Positions 11,889 to 22,480 are shown, counted from the stretch's first letter. The stretch: DNA of 64,000 nt from Maratus speciosus (GCA_963932465.1 OZ010792.1:186405377-186469376), one strand, 5' to 3'. Made by a program: numbers and translations. The notes: generated by a model not told the origin, from the letters alone.

Positions 11889-14800
11889 TCAATAATCCTC
11901 AGTAATTCCGAGACTTGTAATATGTTTTTTCATGACATCATAACTCAAATTCTTAGTCATTATATCTGCTTCCAGTTCAGACGAATTTACATATTTTGTT
12001 TCAATTTCTCCTTTCGCTCTTTCATCTTTTACAAAATGATATTTTCTACCTATATGTTTGTTGCGATTATTCACTCTTGGGTTTTTAATCCAATCAATTA
12101 CAGATTGACTATCAGTACTGATTTCTATTGGACGCTTCACCATTTCTTCCTGGCTTAACTCTTCCAAGAGACCCATTAACCATTTTCCTTCACAAACAGC
12201 ATCACATAAACTTAAAAGTTCAGATTCCATTGTAGAAAGCGCAACCAGTTTCTGTTTATTACTTTTCCATTCAATCAGTGATTCTCCTATCTTTACGATA
12301 TATCCACCAAATGATTTTGAATCCCGTGTAGTACACCAGCTAGCATCAGAACAAAGTGATAATTGGCCCTTTTTATTTTTAATTCGAAGTTTGTAGTTTT
12401 TAGTGCCTTGAATGTACCGCAAAATTCTCTTCACTGCCTGTAAATGAATTTCTCTAGGATCTTTTGCATATTGAGACAAATTACTTAAAGTGAAAGCTAA
12501 ATCTGGCCTTGTTCCTCTTACTAGATATCCTATACTTCCAAGCATTTCTAGATATAGTGTTTCATCAATTTTATTTTCATTTTCATATTCATCTAATTTT
12601 ATTCCAGAAACACCAGGGGTTTTCACACTTTTACAATTTTCCATATCAAATCTTTCTAAGATTTTTTCTGCATACTTAGCTTGCCCTAGCAAAAATTCTC
12701 CATTATTTTCTTCAATATCAATACCAAGGAATTTAATGTTTTTCTTCAGCTCTTTAATTTTTGCTTCTTTATTCAATTTTTGTATCAATTTATTTATTAA
12801 TTCTTCGGATTCACTAACGATTATTCCATCATCGACATATATTCCAACTGCAATAAATTTATTATCATTTTTATTAACCACTTCAACGGCTGCCCCGAGA
12901 TAAGTCGGGGGTAAAAGCACTGTTTCCCTATACCCAACGCCGGTGAAGTGGTTAAAAAACACACATGGATCTGCTTTGCATGGCTGTAACCCAATTTTAT
13001 CAAATATATTAACTAATTTTTCATACCAGCATCTTCCTGCTTCTGGCAACCCATATAAATTTCCTGTTACCAATAATATTTTCCCTCCTTCAATTTGTAG
13101 ACCTTCAGGCGGATTCATATAAATTGCAGTTTCTAGATCTGCATTCAGATATGCTGTTTCTACGTCGAAAAATCTAGTTTTGTAACCTTTCATCGCTGCG
13201 ACTGCCAATAAAGTTCTAAATGATTCAGTTTCCATTACAGGACTATACGATTCTTGATAATTTGTTCCAAATTTAAGTCTTGATCCGTCGGCTACTAATC
13301 TTGCTTTATATTTTACATCTTCACCGTCTTCTTTTACAGTAAAAATCCATTTGCTTTTCAGTGCCTTCACATCTTTTGGTTTGTCAACGATTTTCCACGT
13401 TTTGTGTTCTTCTAATGAGTGTAATTCCTTTTTGATTGCTTCTATCCATTTATCCTTATCTCTAGAATTTAATGCATCTTTGTAATTCTTTGGAACTTCC
13501 TCGTGCACTAGATTCGCTAAATACTTTGGATTGGGTTTCCTAATTCGTGATGATCTTCTAGGTTCTTCAAACAACTTATTCTCATTAGTTTCTTTTTCTT
13601 GCTGTTCCTTGTTTTCATCAATTATATGATTTACTTCAGATTCTTCTGTCGCAGAATCATTCAAATCATCTGACAACGCAATTGCTTCCTTTTTCTGATT
13701 TAACTCTTCTTCATTTTCATCGGAATTATTATCTTCTTGTTCATCTATTACATTTTTATTATTGGTAATGTTGGTGTATTCAAATTCATCAGTCATTTCT
13801 TCCTTGTTAGCTATATCTTCATATCCCATTTTTTCTTCTATAAATACTACATCTCTGCTTTCACGTATTCTCTTTTCTTTTAAATCATACAATCTGTATG
13901 CTCGCCGATCTCTTGAATATCCGATAAACACTGCTGGTTTTGCTCTTACATCAAATTTCTTTTTATTGATATCATCGTTGCGATAAAAAGCTTTACATCC
14001 AAATACTCTCATATGCTTTACTGTTGGTTTATTATTTGACCATAATTCTAATGGCGTTTTCTTTCTCGTAACTGTTGGAGTAACATTATGTATATAAGCA
14101 GCTGTTGATACTGCTTCGGCCCAAAAGGATAAAGGTAGTTTTGCTTCTATCAGCAATGTTCTTGCAGTATTAATAACAGTCCGATTAGCCCTTTCTGCAA
14201 TCCCGTTACTTTGTGGACTATGAATTGTGGTTCTTTCATTCTGTATGCCCTTCCTTTTGTAATAATTCACGAGCTCTTCATTAGTAAATTCACCACCATT
14301 ATCTGATCTAACCGCTTTTACTCTCTTGCCGGTTTCATTTTCTCTTCTCTCTATTATATTTATAATTCTTTCTTTTGCTTCATCTTTACTTCTTAAAAAA
14401 TCTACAAAATATCTTCTACTATATTCATCTACTACCATTAGCATGTACTTACTCCCTCCCAATGAGTGTACTTTCATTGGTCCACATAAATCAACATGTA
14501 ATCTTTCTAAAATGCGTGTTGTTCTTTCTATCACATGATTAAATGGTGTTCTTGTTAATTTCCCTTGAATACATATTTCACATTTTGTTTCTTCACCATT
14601 CATCTTTTCTAATCCCCTTACAAGATTTTCTCTCGACATTCTTTGTAAGTATACATAATTTATATGCCCAAGTCTTCTATGCCATAATTCTTTCTTTGAT
14701 TCATTTGTCTGTAAACAAGATTCATTTCTGTCTTCATCTGTTTCTCGTACAGCTAAGTTTATTTTAAATGTATTATCTTCGAATGTTCCTTTAGCTATTA

Positions 14801-16049
14801 ATTCGCCTGTATTCTTTTCATAAATGGCTGCTCCTTCATTATCAAATATCACATATTTTCCTTTTCTGACTAAACTTGGAACTGACATTAAATTTTCTCT
14901 TAAATTAGGTACGCAAAGAACTTCTGTAAGTTTTATTTTTGTTTCGCCACTTTTCTTATCGTAAGACGTAACATGAACATTTCCACGACATTTCGCTTGT
15001 ATTGATCGCTCGCTGTCAGCAGTTGCAATTTCTACATCTTCAGGTTTTCTTTGTACAACAATATCTTCTTTATGCGTCATATGCGAAGTGCAAGCTGAAT
15101 CTAACATCCAGGTTATTTCCCTATTATTTTCAGATTCTTTACACTCATTTCTATTGAATTCATTTGACTGCAATGCATGTTCATTTGTAAAACATGTATA
15201 TTCTTTTGCCTTCTTGTTTGAAACATTATTATTCTTATTATAATTCTTATTATTGCGTGAGTATTCTCTTACATCTTGAACTTTATTACTATAATAATTT
15301 TGAAAATTTTTCTTAGGTGAATACTCCCTATCATTTCGCGAGTGTGTCATATTCGATTTACTATAACAATTCCGCGCTGTATGATTTGGCTTTCCGCAAG
15401 CAAAACATAAAACCTTTTTCTTTTCATTAGCCCTAAATGCTTTAGACTCGTTTTCTCGAAATTTATCATATTTTCTTTCATATCTCAACAAAGTTTCTCG
15501 CATTACTTCATAAGTTATATTTGGGTTTGATGATATCGCAGTTGTTACTTCGCTATATTTCTTTGGGAGCCCTTCTATAATAAATCCTATTAATTCGCAT
15601 TCATCAATTTCTGTACCCAATTCTAACATTTCATTAGCTATCCCTTGAGCTCTTATCAAATATTCTTCTATTGTTTCTCTTTCGTTTTTCTCTATTCTCG
15701 CAAGATTAATTTTTAACTGAATTCTTCTCTGATTTTCAATTCCCGCATAACGCTTTTTCAGTAATTGCCATAAATCCTTAGCTTTTTTAATCCCTCTAAC
15801 AGCCATCATTTGTTCTGCGGACAACGTCAATATAATTATACCGTAAACTTCATCATTCTTTTCTAACCATGTTTTATGCGCTTTTAAACTATCGGGATCC
15901 TCTTCATTTTTTACCGGTTCATCATTTTCGATAACATCAAATAAATGTTTTGATTTAATCAAAGCTTCAACTCGCATACTCCATAATGTATAATTTTTAC
16001 TTGTTAACGGCTCTATTCTAGGAATTCCAAACATATTGGATTCACACAT
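11889..16049 (-). CDS. copia gag-pol polyprotein, 1386 aa
   Basis: This is a single open frame encoding a full copia polyprotein. Domains in order: gag with the N-terminal UBN2-type region (~8-200), CCHC knuckle C-F-A-C-G-K-P-N-H-x4-C (~215-228), aspartic protease with LDSACTSHMT (~316-325), gag-pre-integrase HHCC region (~455-495), and integrase with catalytic D520, D583 and E619. RT (~898-1130) has YVDD at ~1071-1074, followed by RNase H (~1231-1345, SDASWC and STDSQS). Residues ~1034-1059 are extra: a 74-bp TTAA-flanked element inserted in frame 12 residues before YVDD. Otherwise length and motifs are normal. The polyprotein drives reverse transcription and integration of the element. Whether the RT tolerates the insertion is unknown. 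Confidence 0.95.
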   Translation of the reverse strand: MCESNMFGIPRIEPLTSKNYTLWSMRVEALIKSKHLFDVIENDEPVKNEEDPDSLKAHKTWLEKNDEVYGIIILTLSAEQMMAVRGIKKAKDLWQLLKKRYAGIENQRRIQLKINLARIEKNERETIEEYLIRAQGIANEMLELGTEIDECELIGFIIEGLPKKYSEVTTAISSNPNITYEVMRETLLRYERKYDKFRENESKAFRANEKKKVLCFACGKPNHTARNCYSKSNMTHSRNDREYSPKKNFQNYYSNKVQDVREYSRNNKNYNKNNNVSNKKAKEYTCFTNEHALQSNEFNRNECKESENNREITWMLDSACTSHMTHKEDIVVQRKPEDVEIATADSERSIQAKCRGNVHVTSYDKKSGETKIKLTEVLCVPNLRENLMSVPSLVRKGKYVIFDNEGAAIYEKNTGELIAKGTFEDNTFKINLAVRETDEDRNESCLQTNESKKELWHRRLGHINYVYLQRMSRENLVRGLEKMNGEETKCEICIQGKLTRTPFNHVIERTTRILERLHVDLCGPMKVHSLGGSKYMLMVVDEYSRRYFVDFLRSKDEAKERIINIIERRENETGKRVKAVRSDNGGEFTNEELVNYYKRKGIQNERTTIHSPQSNGIAERANRTVINTARTLLIEAKLPLSFWAEAVSTAAYIHNVTPTVTRKKTPLELWSNNKPTVKHMRVFGCKAFYRNDDINKKKFDVRAKPAVFIGYSRDRRAYRLYDLKEKRIRESRDVVFIEEKMGYEDIANKEEMTDEFEYTNITNNKNVIDEQEDNNSDENEEELNQKKEAIALSDDLNDSATEESEVNHIIDENKEQQEKETNENKLFEEPRRSSRIRKPNPKYLANLVHEEVPKNYKDALNSRDKDKWIEAIKKELHSLEEHKTWKIVDKPKDVKALKSKWIFTVKEDGEDVKYKARLVADGSRLKFGTNYQESYSPVMETESFRTLLAVAAMKGYKTRFFDVETAYLNADLETAIYMNPPEGLQIEGGKILLVTGNLYGLPEAGRCWYEKLVNIFDKIGLQPCKADPCVFFNHFTGVGYRETVLLPPTYLGAAVEVVNKNDNKFIAVGIYVDDGIIVSESEELINKLIQKLNKEAKIKELKKNIKFLGIDIEENNGEFLLGQAKYAEKILERFDMENCKSVKTPGVSGIKLDEYENENKIDETLYLEMLGSIGYLVRGTRPDLAFTLSNLSQYAKDPREIHLQAVKRILRYIQGTKNYKLRIKNKKGQLSLCSDASWCTTRDSKSFGGYIVKIGESLIEWKSNKQKLVALSTMESELLSLCDAVCEGKWLMGLLEELSQEEMVKRPIEISTDSQSVIDWIKNPRVNNRNKHIGRKYHFVKDERAKGEIETKYVNSSELEADIMTKNLSYDVMKKHITSLGITEDY
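12878..12951. mobile_element. 74-bp TTAA-target mini-element inside copia RT
   Basis: The ends CCACTTCAACGG and CCGGTGAAGTGG form a 12-bp inverted repeat with one mismatch. TTAA flanks both sides (12874-12877, 12952-12955), the target duplication of piggyBac- and Kolobok-type elements. An internal short hairpin CCCCGA..TCGGGG is visible. Element plus one TTAA is 78 bp, exactly 26 codons, with no stop in the copia frame. I see no other copy in this window. Confidence 0.8.
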
Positions 16050-16237
16050 AATTAAAATACTTTATCTTCCAAACTATTTTTAAATGCATATAAAATTCTT
16101 ACCTCTTAAATTTTTTCTATTGGCGGTTAGTCCAATGGAACAAATTCTTAACTTGTATTAGGCCTAGTTCATACAATTCATATTTATTTACTCTTCTTAC
16201 TTGTACACTCAAAATATAAAATTCGCTTTAAAACCAC

Positions 16238-16249
16238 GCTCTGCTACCA
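16238..16249 (-). promoter_or_regulatory. copia primer-binding site
   Basis: On the minus strand TGGTAGCAGAGC follows the 5' LTR after three bases. Its first 11 bases are complementary to the 3' end (..CTCTGCTACCA) of animal initiator tRNA-Met. Confidence 0.8.
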
Positions 16250-16252
16250 AAT

Positions 16253-16537
16253 TGTTATCTATTTTCTAACATTTTAGTTAAAATAATGATAATTATTTTA
16301 CTATACACATAACTTCTTTAAAAAACACACAAAACATTTATTTAGACAATCACATTACAGCAACTACGAATACACATCTCAAAACCCTAATCACAACATC
16401 AATATTATCGTCGAACATCTCACGTTTTTCGTCTGAACTAAAAAAATAAATACATGGAGTCAGGAAAAAAATGTCTATTGTCAAAGAGTTTATCTTATGA
16501 AAAAATAATTTAAATATTGTCATGTGACTTTACTTAC
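16253..16537 (-). repeat. copia 5' LTR
   Basis: It is nearly identical to 11584-11870. On the minus strand it starts GTAAGTAAAG: the leading T of the expected TG is replaced by A at the junction with the duplicated flank. Confidence 0.9.
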
Positions 16538-17005
16538 TAGCAATCTCAAAATTCAGCAGTTCTTGCTGCATAGCAATATCAAAATTCAGCAGTTCTCACT
16601 GCGTAGCAATATCAAAATTCAGCAGTTCACGCTGCGTAGCAATATCAAAATTCAGCAGTTCACGCTGCGTAGCAATATCAAAATGTACAAAACTCCTAAG
16701 GTCAGCATACATGAGAAATATACAATAAACGGCTAATATAAAACACTATAATAAAAAATACAAAAAATTATTAACATACCTTAACAAACATCTCCTTTCT
16801 TGAAAACCAACTCTATAAAATGCTGAATTGCCATAATTTCGTAAATTTCTAGTCGTCGATAAACTTCATTTAACTTTCCAGCAAAAAAAATGAACAAATA
16901 CTCACAATTTCAAACTAAATTACACAGATACTTTAACTTTCAAATTTTACAACTAAAAACAGCAAAAAATATTAACAATAACAAACTCTTGCCTTACCAT
17001 CATTT
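16538..17005 (+). repeat. 468-bp direct duplication flanking the copia, right copy
   Basis: This repeats 11116-11583 without visible indels, including four units of the 33-bp array. It then runs on into the right part of element Y (CATTTAAATTTACAATTAC). Confidence 0.85.
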
Positions 17006-17249
17006 AAATTTACAATTACAAGATGTCTTTCTTCTACACCTCGTTGTACACAAATTACAAAACATGCGGAGTTGAGTTGTCGGATGGCGTAGCCATCCAA
17101 TACACAAGAAATCAACCAATCCAAATTCAAGATCATACAACTGTAGGCGTGGAAAGAATTTACGAAACGAACTGGTAACAACAAAGATCCATTTATCGTC
17201 TCGCCAAATTGAACGATGCCAAGTGTCTCGGCTGTTTTGGGATTCAGCC
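17006..17249 (-). other. right end of element Y, short open frame
   Basis: An open frame of about 83 codons starts inside the terminal repeat on the minus strand (MAESQNSRDTWH..) and runs to ~17000. I recognise no domain. It may be a remnant of element Y's coding region or chance. Confidence 0.25.
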
Positions 17250-17921
17250 ATTATTTCTTATATGTTAATATTATAAATATTATTAAATTGATAGTACGTT
17301 ATTTACATTAAAAACAATATTTTTATTTTATCTGTAAGAAAGTGAAAATGCGTAGATTTTAAAAGATTATTGTAACGATTAACGTTGAACGTTATAACGT
17401 TAAACTTCATAAATTAATAAAACAACAGCTATAAAAATTTTCCTACCGAATGGGAATATTTATGAAATTTTCTGGGATTTGTAGAGTGCAATACTTCGTA
17501 TATTTTTATATTACACCATTACTTTATGTAACTTTAAATCCAATTATATCATATTTACTTCATATATAGCATTCAAGACGAAATTTTTACCTTGTTTTTC
17601 GTTGCACTTATATCGTTCACTCATCATGCAAAAAAAAAAGCATATATCCGTGCATGAACATGGAATAGATATTAGATATATTTATAAAATAAAATATATA
17701 TTCTGTGTTGTTCATGTATCGGTGTAAGATTCTATTGAAAACGTAAACATGAAACATTAAAAAAAGAAAGATCACAGAAATAAGGTAGATGCTCAATGAT
17801 AAAGTTTTACAAGGATGGGGAGTTTCTTCCCCATTGTCACTAAAGGCGCTACCATCGCAAACGCATTACCATTACGCTCTATGGAAATATCCCATCTTGG
17901 ATGTTAATCTGTGAAGTGGAT

Positions 17922-18334
17922 AGAGCAAGTCACGTGACGCTTTTTCCGAATATTTTGAATTTTATCTGAGTGAACATAGGCATGTATTCCTGTTACGAAA
18001 ACCATGTTTTCGAAGGATAAAGAAATATAGTCGTTCACTGTTAAAAATCTGGGGCATTTGCTGCATCGTCACTCCATCGCTTTTATAGAAAACTGTAACT
18101 TGACTATATTATGGGGTATTCTCATTGTTCAGAACAGAAACATTCTATAAAAGTGGTGCAGTGAGTTTGCACCAATTGCTGCAAATTTTTGACAGTGTTG
18201 GTTTTACCTGTTTTGAACCATAAAAATAATGAAATAATTAAATTATTTGAAAATTCCTTTCTTCGTTATGACCTACTCCATGGCAAAAACTTCTGAGCGC
18301 GCGCGCGGCGTTAGCTGCACTTCTGAACTATTAC
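17922..18334. other. no gene seen
   Basis: Mixed sequence containing a GCGCGCGCGGCG run at about 18298-18310. No coding or repeat assignment. Confidence 0.45.
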
Positions 18335-18648
18335 TACAACGTCCAGAATACCTAGTGTAGAAATATGCTATCCAAACAGTGCTAAAGAATTCTATCCCTT
18401 AAATGTGCGACGATACTGCTAACATGCCAAGTGTCGATCGCAGCGACATCTGTGGGATTTTCGTATTACTAGTATTACATTGTATAGACTAGCAATACCT
18501 TGCAGTTGTAGAAAATATCCTGCAGATGTCGCTGCGATCTGTATATGGCAGCAGCATCGTTGCATATTTAAGGGATACAATATTTTAGCACCTTTTTTAA
18601 GCATTACAGAGATAGCCAATTTCCGCACTATGTATTCTAGTCGCTATA
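18335..18648. mobile_element. palindromic MITE family A, diverged full copy
   Basis: It starts TACAACGTCCAGAATACC and ends TATTCTAGTCGCTATA, 314 bp. It contains CTTAAATGTGCGACGATAC and GCAGATGTCGCTGCGATC. It is the most diverged full copy and shows that the family is dispersed beyond the 6.6-8.0 kb cluster. Confidence 0.75.
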
Positions 18649-18673
18649 CCATTACCGTCTCAGTGCTCTAGGT

Positions 18674-19432
18674 CAGGGTTGGCGAACCTTTTTGTTGCCG
18701 CGTGCCAAATTTGGTCAAAAAATATTTTACGTGACCATGACGTGCCAGCTAAAAAACAAATTTAGTAGATGGAGAAATAATGGATTAAAATCATATGAAA
18801 ATTTCTATTAAGTTTTTTAAAATATTAGAAACATACGTGTAAGTGCTACACTATGATAATTATGGAAACAAATATATTTTAGAAATTAATTAAAAAAAAT
18901 GAATGCGATGCAATTTTATTTCTGTTGTTACATTTTAATATCGGATTAATTTTAAAGCAAACTGATCCGGATATTTCTGACAAATGCTTTCCGTTTGAGT
19001 TTTGATATTATTCATTTGTGAAAATAGCGACTTGAAAGCATAGAGAGGCCAAAAAAAAAAAAAAAAAAAAAAACCAAACAAACAAACAGGTTAAAATGTC
19101 AAATGCCAGTTTCTCTGAATAGCTCTGAAATAAATTCAAAGTTGCCATAACTTTACCTTCGGAATTTAGTAATGTCTAATAACCAATTCTTGCCGATAGT
19201 TTCAGGTATCGTCTTTGTTTCTGAAACATTTTTGAGACCATAATTAATTAGATTGGAATATAATATGCCGCAATAAAATTTTTCAATTTCCATTTAATCG
19301 AATTCAGGAAAAATCATTTGCGATTTTGTGAAATTTCACTTTATTTTGGTTTAGAGCCACAAGCAATGCCGTGCCAAAATTATTCTTTCACGTGCCAAAA
19401 GTGGCACGCGTGCCATAGGTTCGCCGTCCCTG
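18674..19432. mobile_element. hAT MITE with exact 8-bp target duplication
   Basis: The terminal repeats CAGGGTTGGCGAACCT and (complement) CAGGGACGGCGAACCT are flanked by an exact 8-bp duplication CTCTAGGT (18666-18673, 19433-19440). CAGGG ends with 8-bp duplications are diagnostic of hAT. Subterminal GTGCCA words repeat at both ends. The 759-bp interior has no transposase frame, so it is non-autonomous. Confidence 0.9.
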
Positions 19433-19440
19433 CTCTAGGT

Positions 19441-19874
19441 CAAACAGGTGGGGAAACTGAAACCCCTTTGACGCCACTAAAGAAGATTACTCGCTTGACC
19501 AGTTTGCAACTATCTATAGACGGGTTGCACATGACGTCACATGTTTGAAATCGCTTCGTATGGCGCCCAAATATAAGGCAAAATGGTGCTCTCCATTTGA
19601 TTTATTAGACTTATTTGCACTATAATAATAAAAATAAGGAAGATCTAAATTAAACAGAAAGATAACACGTGCTTCTAACGGCAAAAAGGCAGTTCTGTGC
19701 TCCACGTGTGTGCTCCAGCTGCCATAGCATCAGTCGTTGCTAATAGCAACGTGACGTCAATGCAAGGTGTCTATTCTCCCACCCTGGTACCAGTTCTCAG
19801 TAAATTGGGGTATAACCAACCTCGAGATACGCTTTGCTTGTGAGTTATTTTCGCGAAATTTCATTTAGTTTAAT
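19441..19874. other. no gene seen
   Basis: GC content is higher than in the neighbours and there is a small hairpin GTTGCTAATAGCAAC near 19736. No gene. Confidence 0.45.
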
Positions 19875-20919
19875 GGACTCTATTCGAGGCTAACGAAAAA
19901 GACAGGCTACCGCGGTCGGTCCAATTCTTTTTTTTTTACAGACCGCTGGAGTCACGTGATGCTCGAATGCACCAATGAAGGTGTGCGAAAAGAGCATCAC
20001 GTGATTGCAGCCATAGGCGTAGCGTGACCAGAAATTTTGGGGGGGCACCAAAGCCGTGAGAAGTGCGCCCTTAACGAATTTTCAATTTTGCGCCCCCCCT
20101 CCCCCCAATAAAAAAAAATCTTTCTCTTTGTAATGGGTGTAATAAAATTGATAAAGTGCAGAAACATAAATAAATTCTATAATATTTATAATATGAATAA
20201 ATATTTCGTGTTTATTTTGGAACTTTAAAATGTTTAATTTTAATTTAGAAATTCAGACCAACTAAATAACATAAGAGAAAATTGCAATTATTTGTTAGAG
20301 GGTTCATGATGTTTTGCGACAGGAAAAAAAAGGATCAAGAAAGAAAAAAGAAATTCCCCTGAAAATGATCGGCGGACAAAAACTGAATAAATAAACAAAT
20401 AAAACCGTGGTTCGCGGCATAAATTTTGCGCCTGGGGCGACCGCTCCTTTAGCCCCCTCTTTGCACGGCCCTGGGGGGAACACTAGAGGTCTGCACGGGC
20501 CACAATTTCCAGGCCGGCGTGAAAATTAAAAGTTCCACCCGAGCCCGGCCCGTTTATATTTTCACAGTTTATGTGTCAGGCCCGGTTCATAAAAAAATCA
20601 GTGAAAACAAGCTCGGCCCATAAAAAAATCAATTAATTTAGGCCTGGTCCGGCCCGACTCAATTTCTCAAAAATTCCAATTTTTCTTAACATGCAATTGC
20701 AGGGCTGCCACTTGCTACTAAAATGCTATACCTAGCGACTATTTTCAGCATCCGGCGGCTATGGCGACTATTTTAGGGCGAAAACTTTTAAAAAGTGACT
20801 ATTTCAAGAAAGCAGTAGGCGACTTTTTTCGGATTCAGCGACTATTTTTACTGAAAATATTCGGTCTTTTTCTTCAAAGCGCCTCTAAGTCATCTTCCCA
20901 AACGCACTTTTTCAACGGT

Positions 20920-22480
20920 TGTTTGAGGAGATTCGCGATTTTTTCCACGACGAATTCCAAAATTCGGGATTCCCCCCCCCCTAAACCATTGACGAAAATA
21001 ACTATTTATTTCCAAGATCTTTTTATACTATCGTTGAAGGAGATTTTGCGATTTTTTCCGCGATCCTTTGCCAAATTTTGCAGATTTTTCTACTACAGAT
21101 TGACGAAATTGATTCTTTTTCCGCCACCACTTGTCGAAATTCGCAATATATATATTTTCCGTGATCGATTGATGGTATTCGCTGTTTGTTTCAGATATCA
21201 TTTGACGAAATTCGCGATTCTTTTTCACACGATAGTTTATCGAAATTCGTGATTTTCTTTTCAAAACCAACTTACGAAATCCTTGATTTTTTGTGCAATC
21301 ATTTGTTTAAATTCTCGATTATTTACGCGAATATTTGATCAAATTCGCGTCTTTTCAGGGATGATTCTGTTCTGAATTTTCCGAAAATTTAAGGCATCCG
21401 GTTCCGAAAATTTTAAAAATTCGGGAAAATGAAATATCGCGAATTTCGGCAAATGATCGCCGAAAAAATCAATTTCGACAAACGTTCACAGAAAAAAATC
21501 GCCAATTTCTTTAAAAGATCGCAGAAAAAGCGAATTTTTTCAAGGGATCGCAAAAAACGCGAATTTCTTCGAGGGATCGCAAAAAACGCAAACTTCGTCT
21601 AGGAATCGCGAGAAAAATACAAATTTCACAAAGGGATCGCAAATTTTATCAAAGGATCGCGGGAAATACGAATTTCGTCAAAGGATTGCGGAAAAAACAC
21701 ATAATTGGAGCCGGGAGGCGATTTCCACCCCTTTCCCTCCCTCTGCTGTAACTTTTTAGAAAATTTGCTGTGAATTCCAGATTTTTTTTTTTTTTTTTTT
21801 AAACCCAGAATTACATCTGCCGTCTTTTTGTTCGCGACCATTTGACGAAATTTGCAATTTTTTTCTCTTCATCGTTTGACGAAATTCGTAATATTTTGTA
21901 TATTCTTTTGACGAAATTTGTGATGATTTGTCCGTGACCGAAGGACGAAAATCGCCATTTGTTTCCACAACCTTTGATAAAATACAAGATATTTTTCCAC
22001 GGGCGTTTAAGGAGATTCGCGATTTTTTTCCCCGACGAATTACCAAAATTCGCATTTTTTTCCGCCAATTGTTTCGTGGAATTCACGATTTTCTTTACAC
22101 GATCCTTTGCCAAATTTCGTGAATTTTTCTACGACCGGTTGACGAAAATGATATTCGGTATTTGTTTCAGGGATTTTTGACGAAATTCGCGATTCTTTTA
22201 AACGATCTTTTCTTTTGTCGACTGACTGAGGAAATTCTTGATTTTTTGCGCGACTATTTGACCAAATTCGCGGGTGTAATTTTTTTTTTCTGTTCGCGAC
22301 AGTTTGACAAAATTTTCGATTTTCTTTCCGTAGTTTTTAGGCGAAATTTACAAGTTTTTTTTCGCTACTGATGGAAAACTTCTTTTTTTCTAAGGCCAAT
22401 TGTTGATATCGGCGATTTTTTTTTTCGTTACCGAATGGCAAAATTCGCGACTGTTTGATGAATTGATTTTGTGGATTTCT
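20920..22480. repeat. degenerate minisatellite with strand switches
   Basis: Loose 35-40-bp units carry the words TGACGAAATTCGCGATTTTT and CGCGATC. They read forward at about 20920-21340, as the complement (AAGGGATCGCAAAAAACGCG..) at about 21435-21690, and forward again at about 21835-22480. All the long open frames on both strands here come from the repeat and are not genes. Confidence 0.75.

Larger units (their letters stand above)
11584..16537 (-). mobile_element. copia (Pseudoviridae-type) LTR retrotransposon
   Basis: This ~4.95-kb element lies on the minus strand. The LTRs (11584-11870 and 16253-16537) differ, as far as I can see, by one base in an A-run, so insertion is recent. A primer site complementary to the 3' end of initiator tRNA-Met, a polypurine tract and one uninterrupted 1386-codon gag-pol frame are present. 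The terminal T of the 5' LTR is absent or changed at 16537/16538. Confidence 0.95.
10480..17249. mobile_element. TIR element Y nested in X, carrying a copia element
   Basis: The ends are inverted repeats GGCAGATTCCCAAAACAGCC (left) and, on the other strand, GGCTGAATCCCAAAACAGCC (right). Both continue into GAGACAC. An exact 8-bp duplication ATTATTTC flanks it (10472-10479, 17250-17257). The second copy of X lacks it, giving an empty site. Apart from the copia element and the duplicated 468 bp, Y is ~1.35 kb and has no transposase I recognise. A GG-start TIR with 8-bp duplications recalls Merlin or hAT ends, but this is inference. Confidence 0.8.
9966..17913 (-). mobile_element. TIR element X, copy 1, split by nested element Y
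   Basis: The ends are inverted repeats: left CATAGATTAAGGACCAAGATGG, right the complement of CACAGATTAACATCCAAGATGG (similarity extends ~80 bp). They are flanked by the 8-bp direct repeat AAGTGGAT (9958-9965, 17914-17921). Own sequence is only ~1.18 kb (9966-10479 plus 17250-17913); the middle is element Y. An inverted second copy lies at 27437-30035. Target duplications of 8-9 bp occur in hAT, P, Merlin and Mutator-like groups, and the family is not assigned. Confidence 0.8.

Noticed and set aside
11856..14767. Plus-strand frames opposite the copia polyprotein
   Set aside because: Antisense shadows of the 1386-codon minus-strand frame.
20761..22371. Several 60-160-codon frames on both strands
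   Set aside because: All arise from the degenerate minisatellite; no protein family fits.
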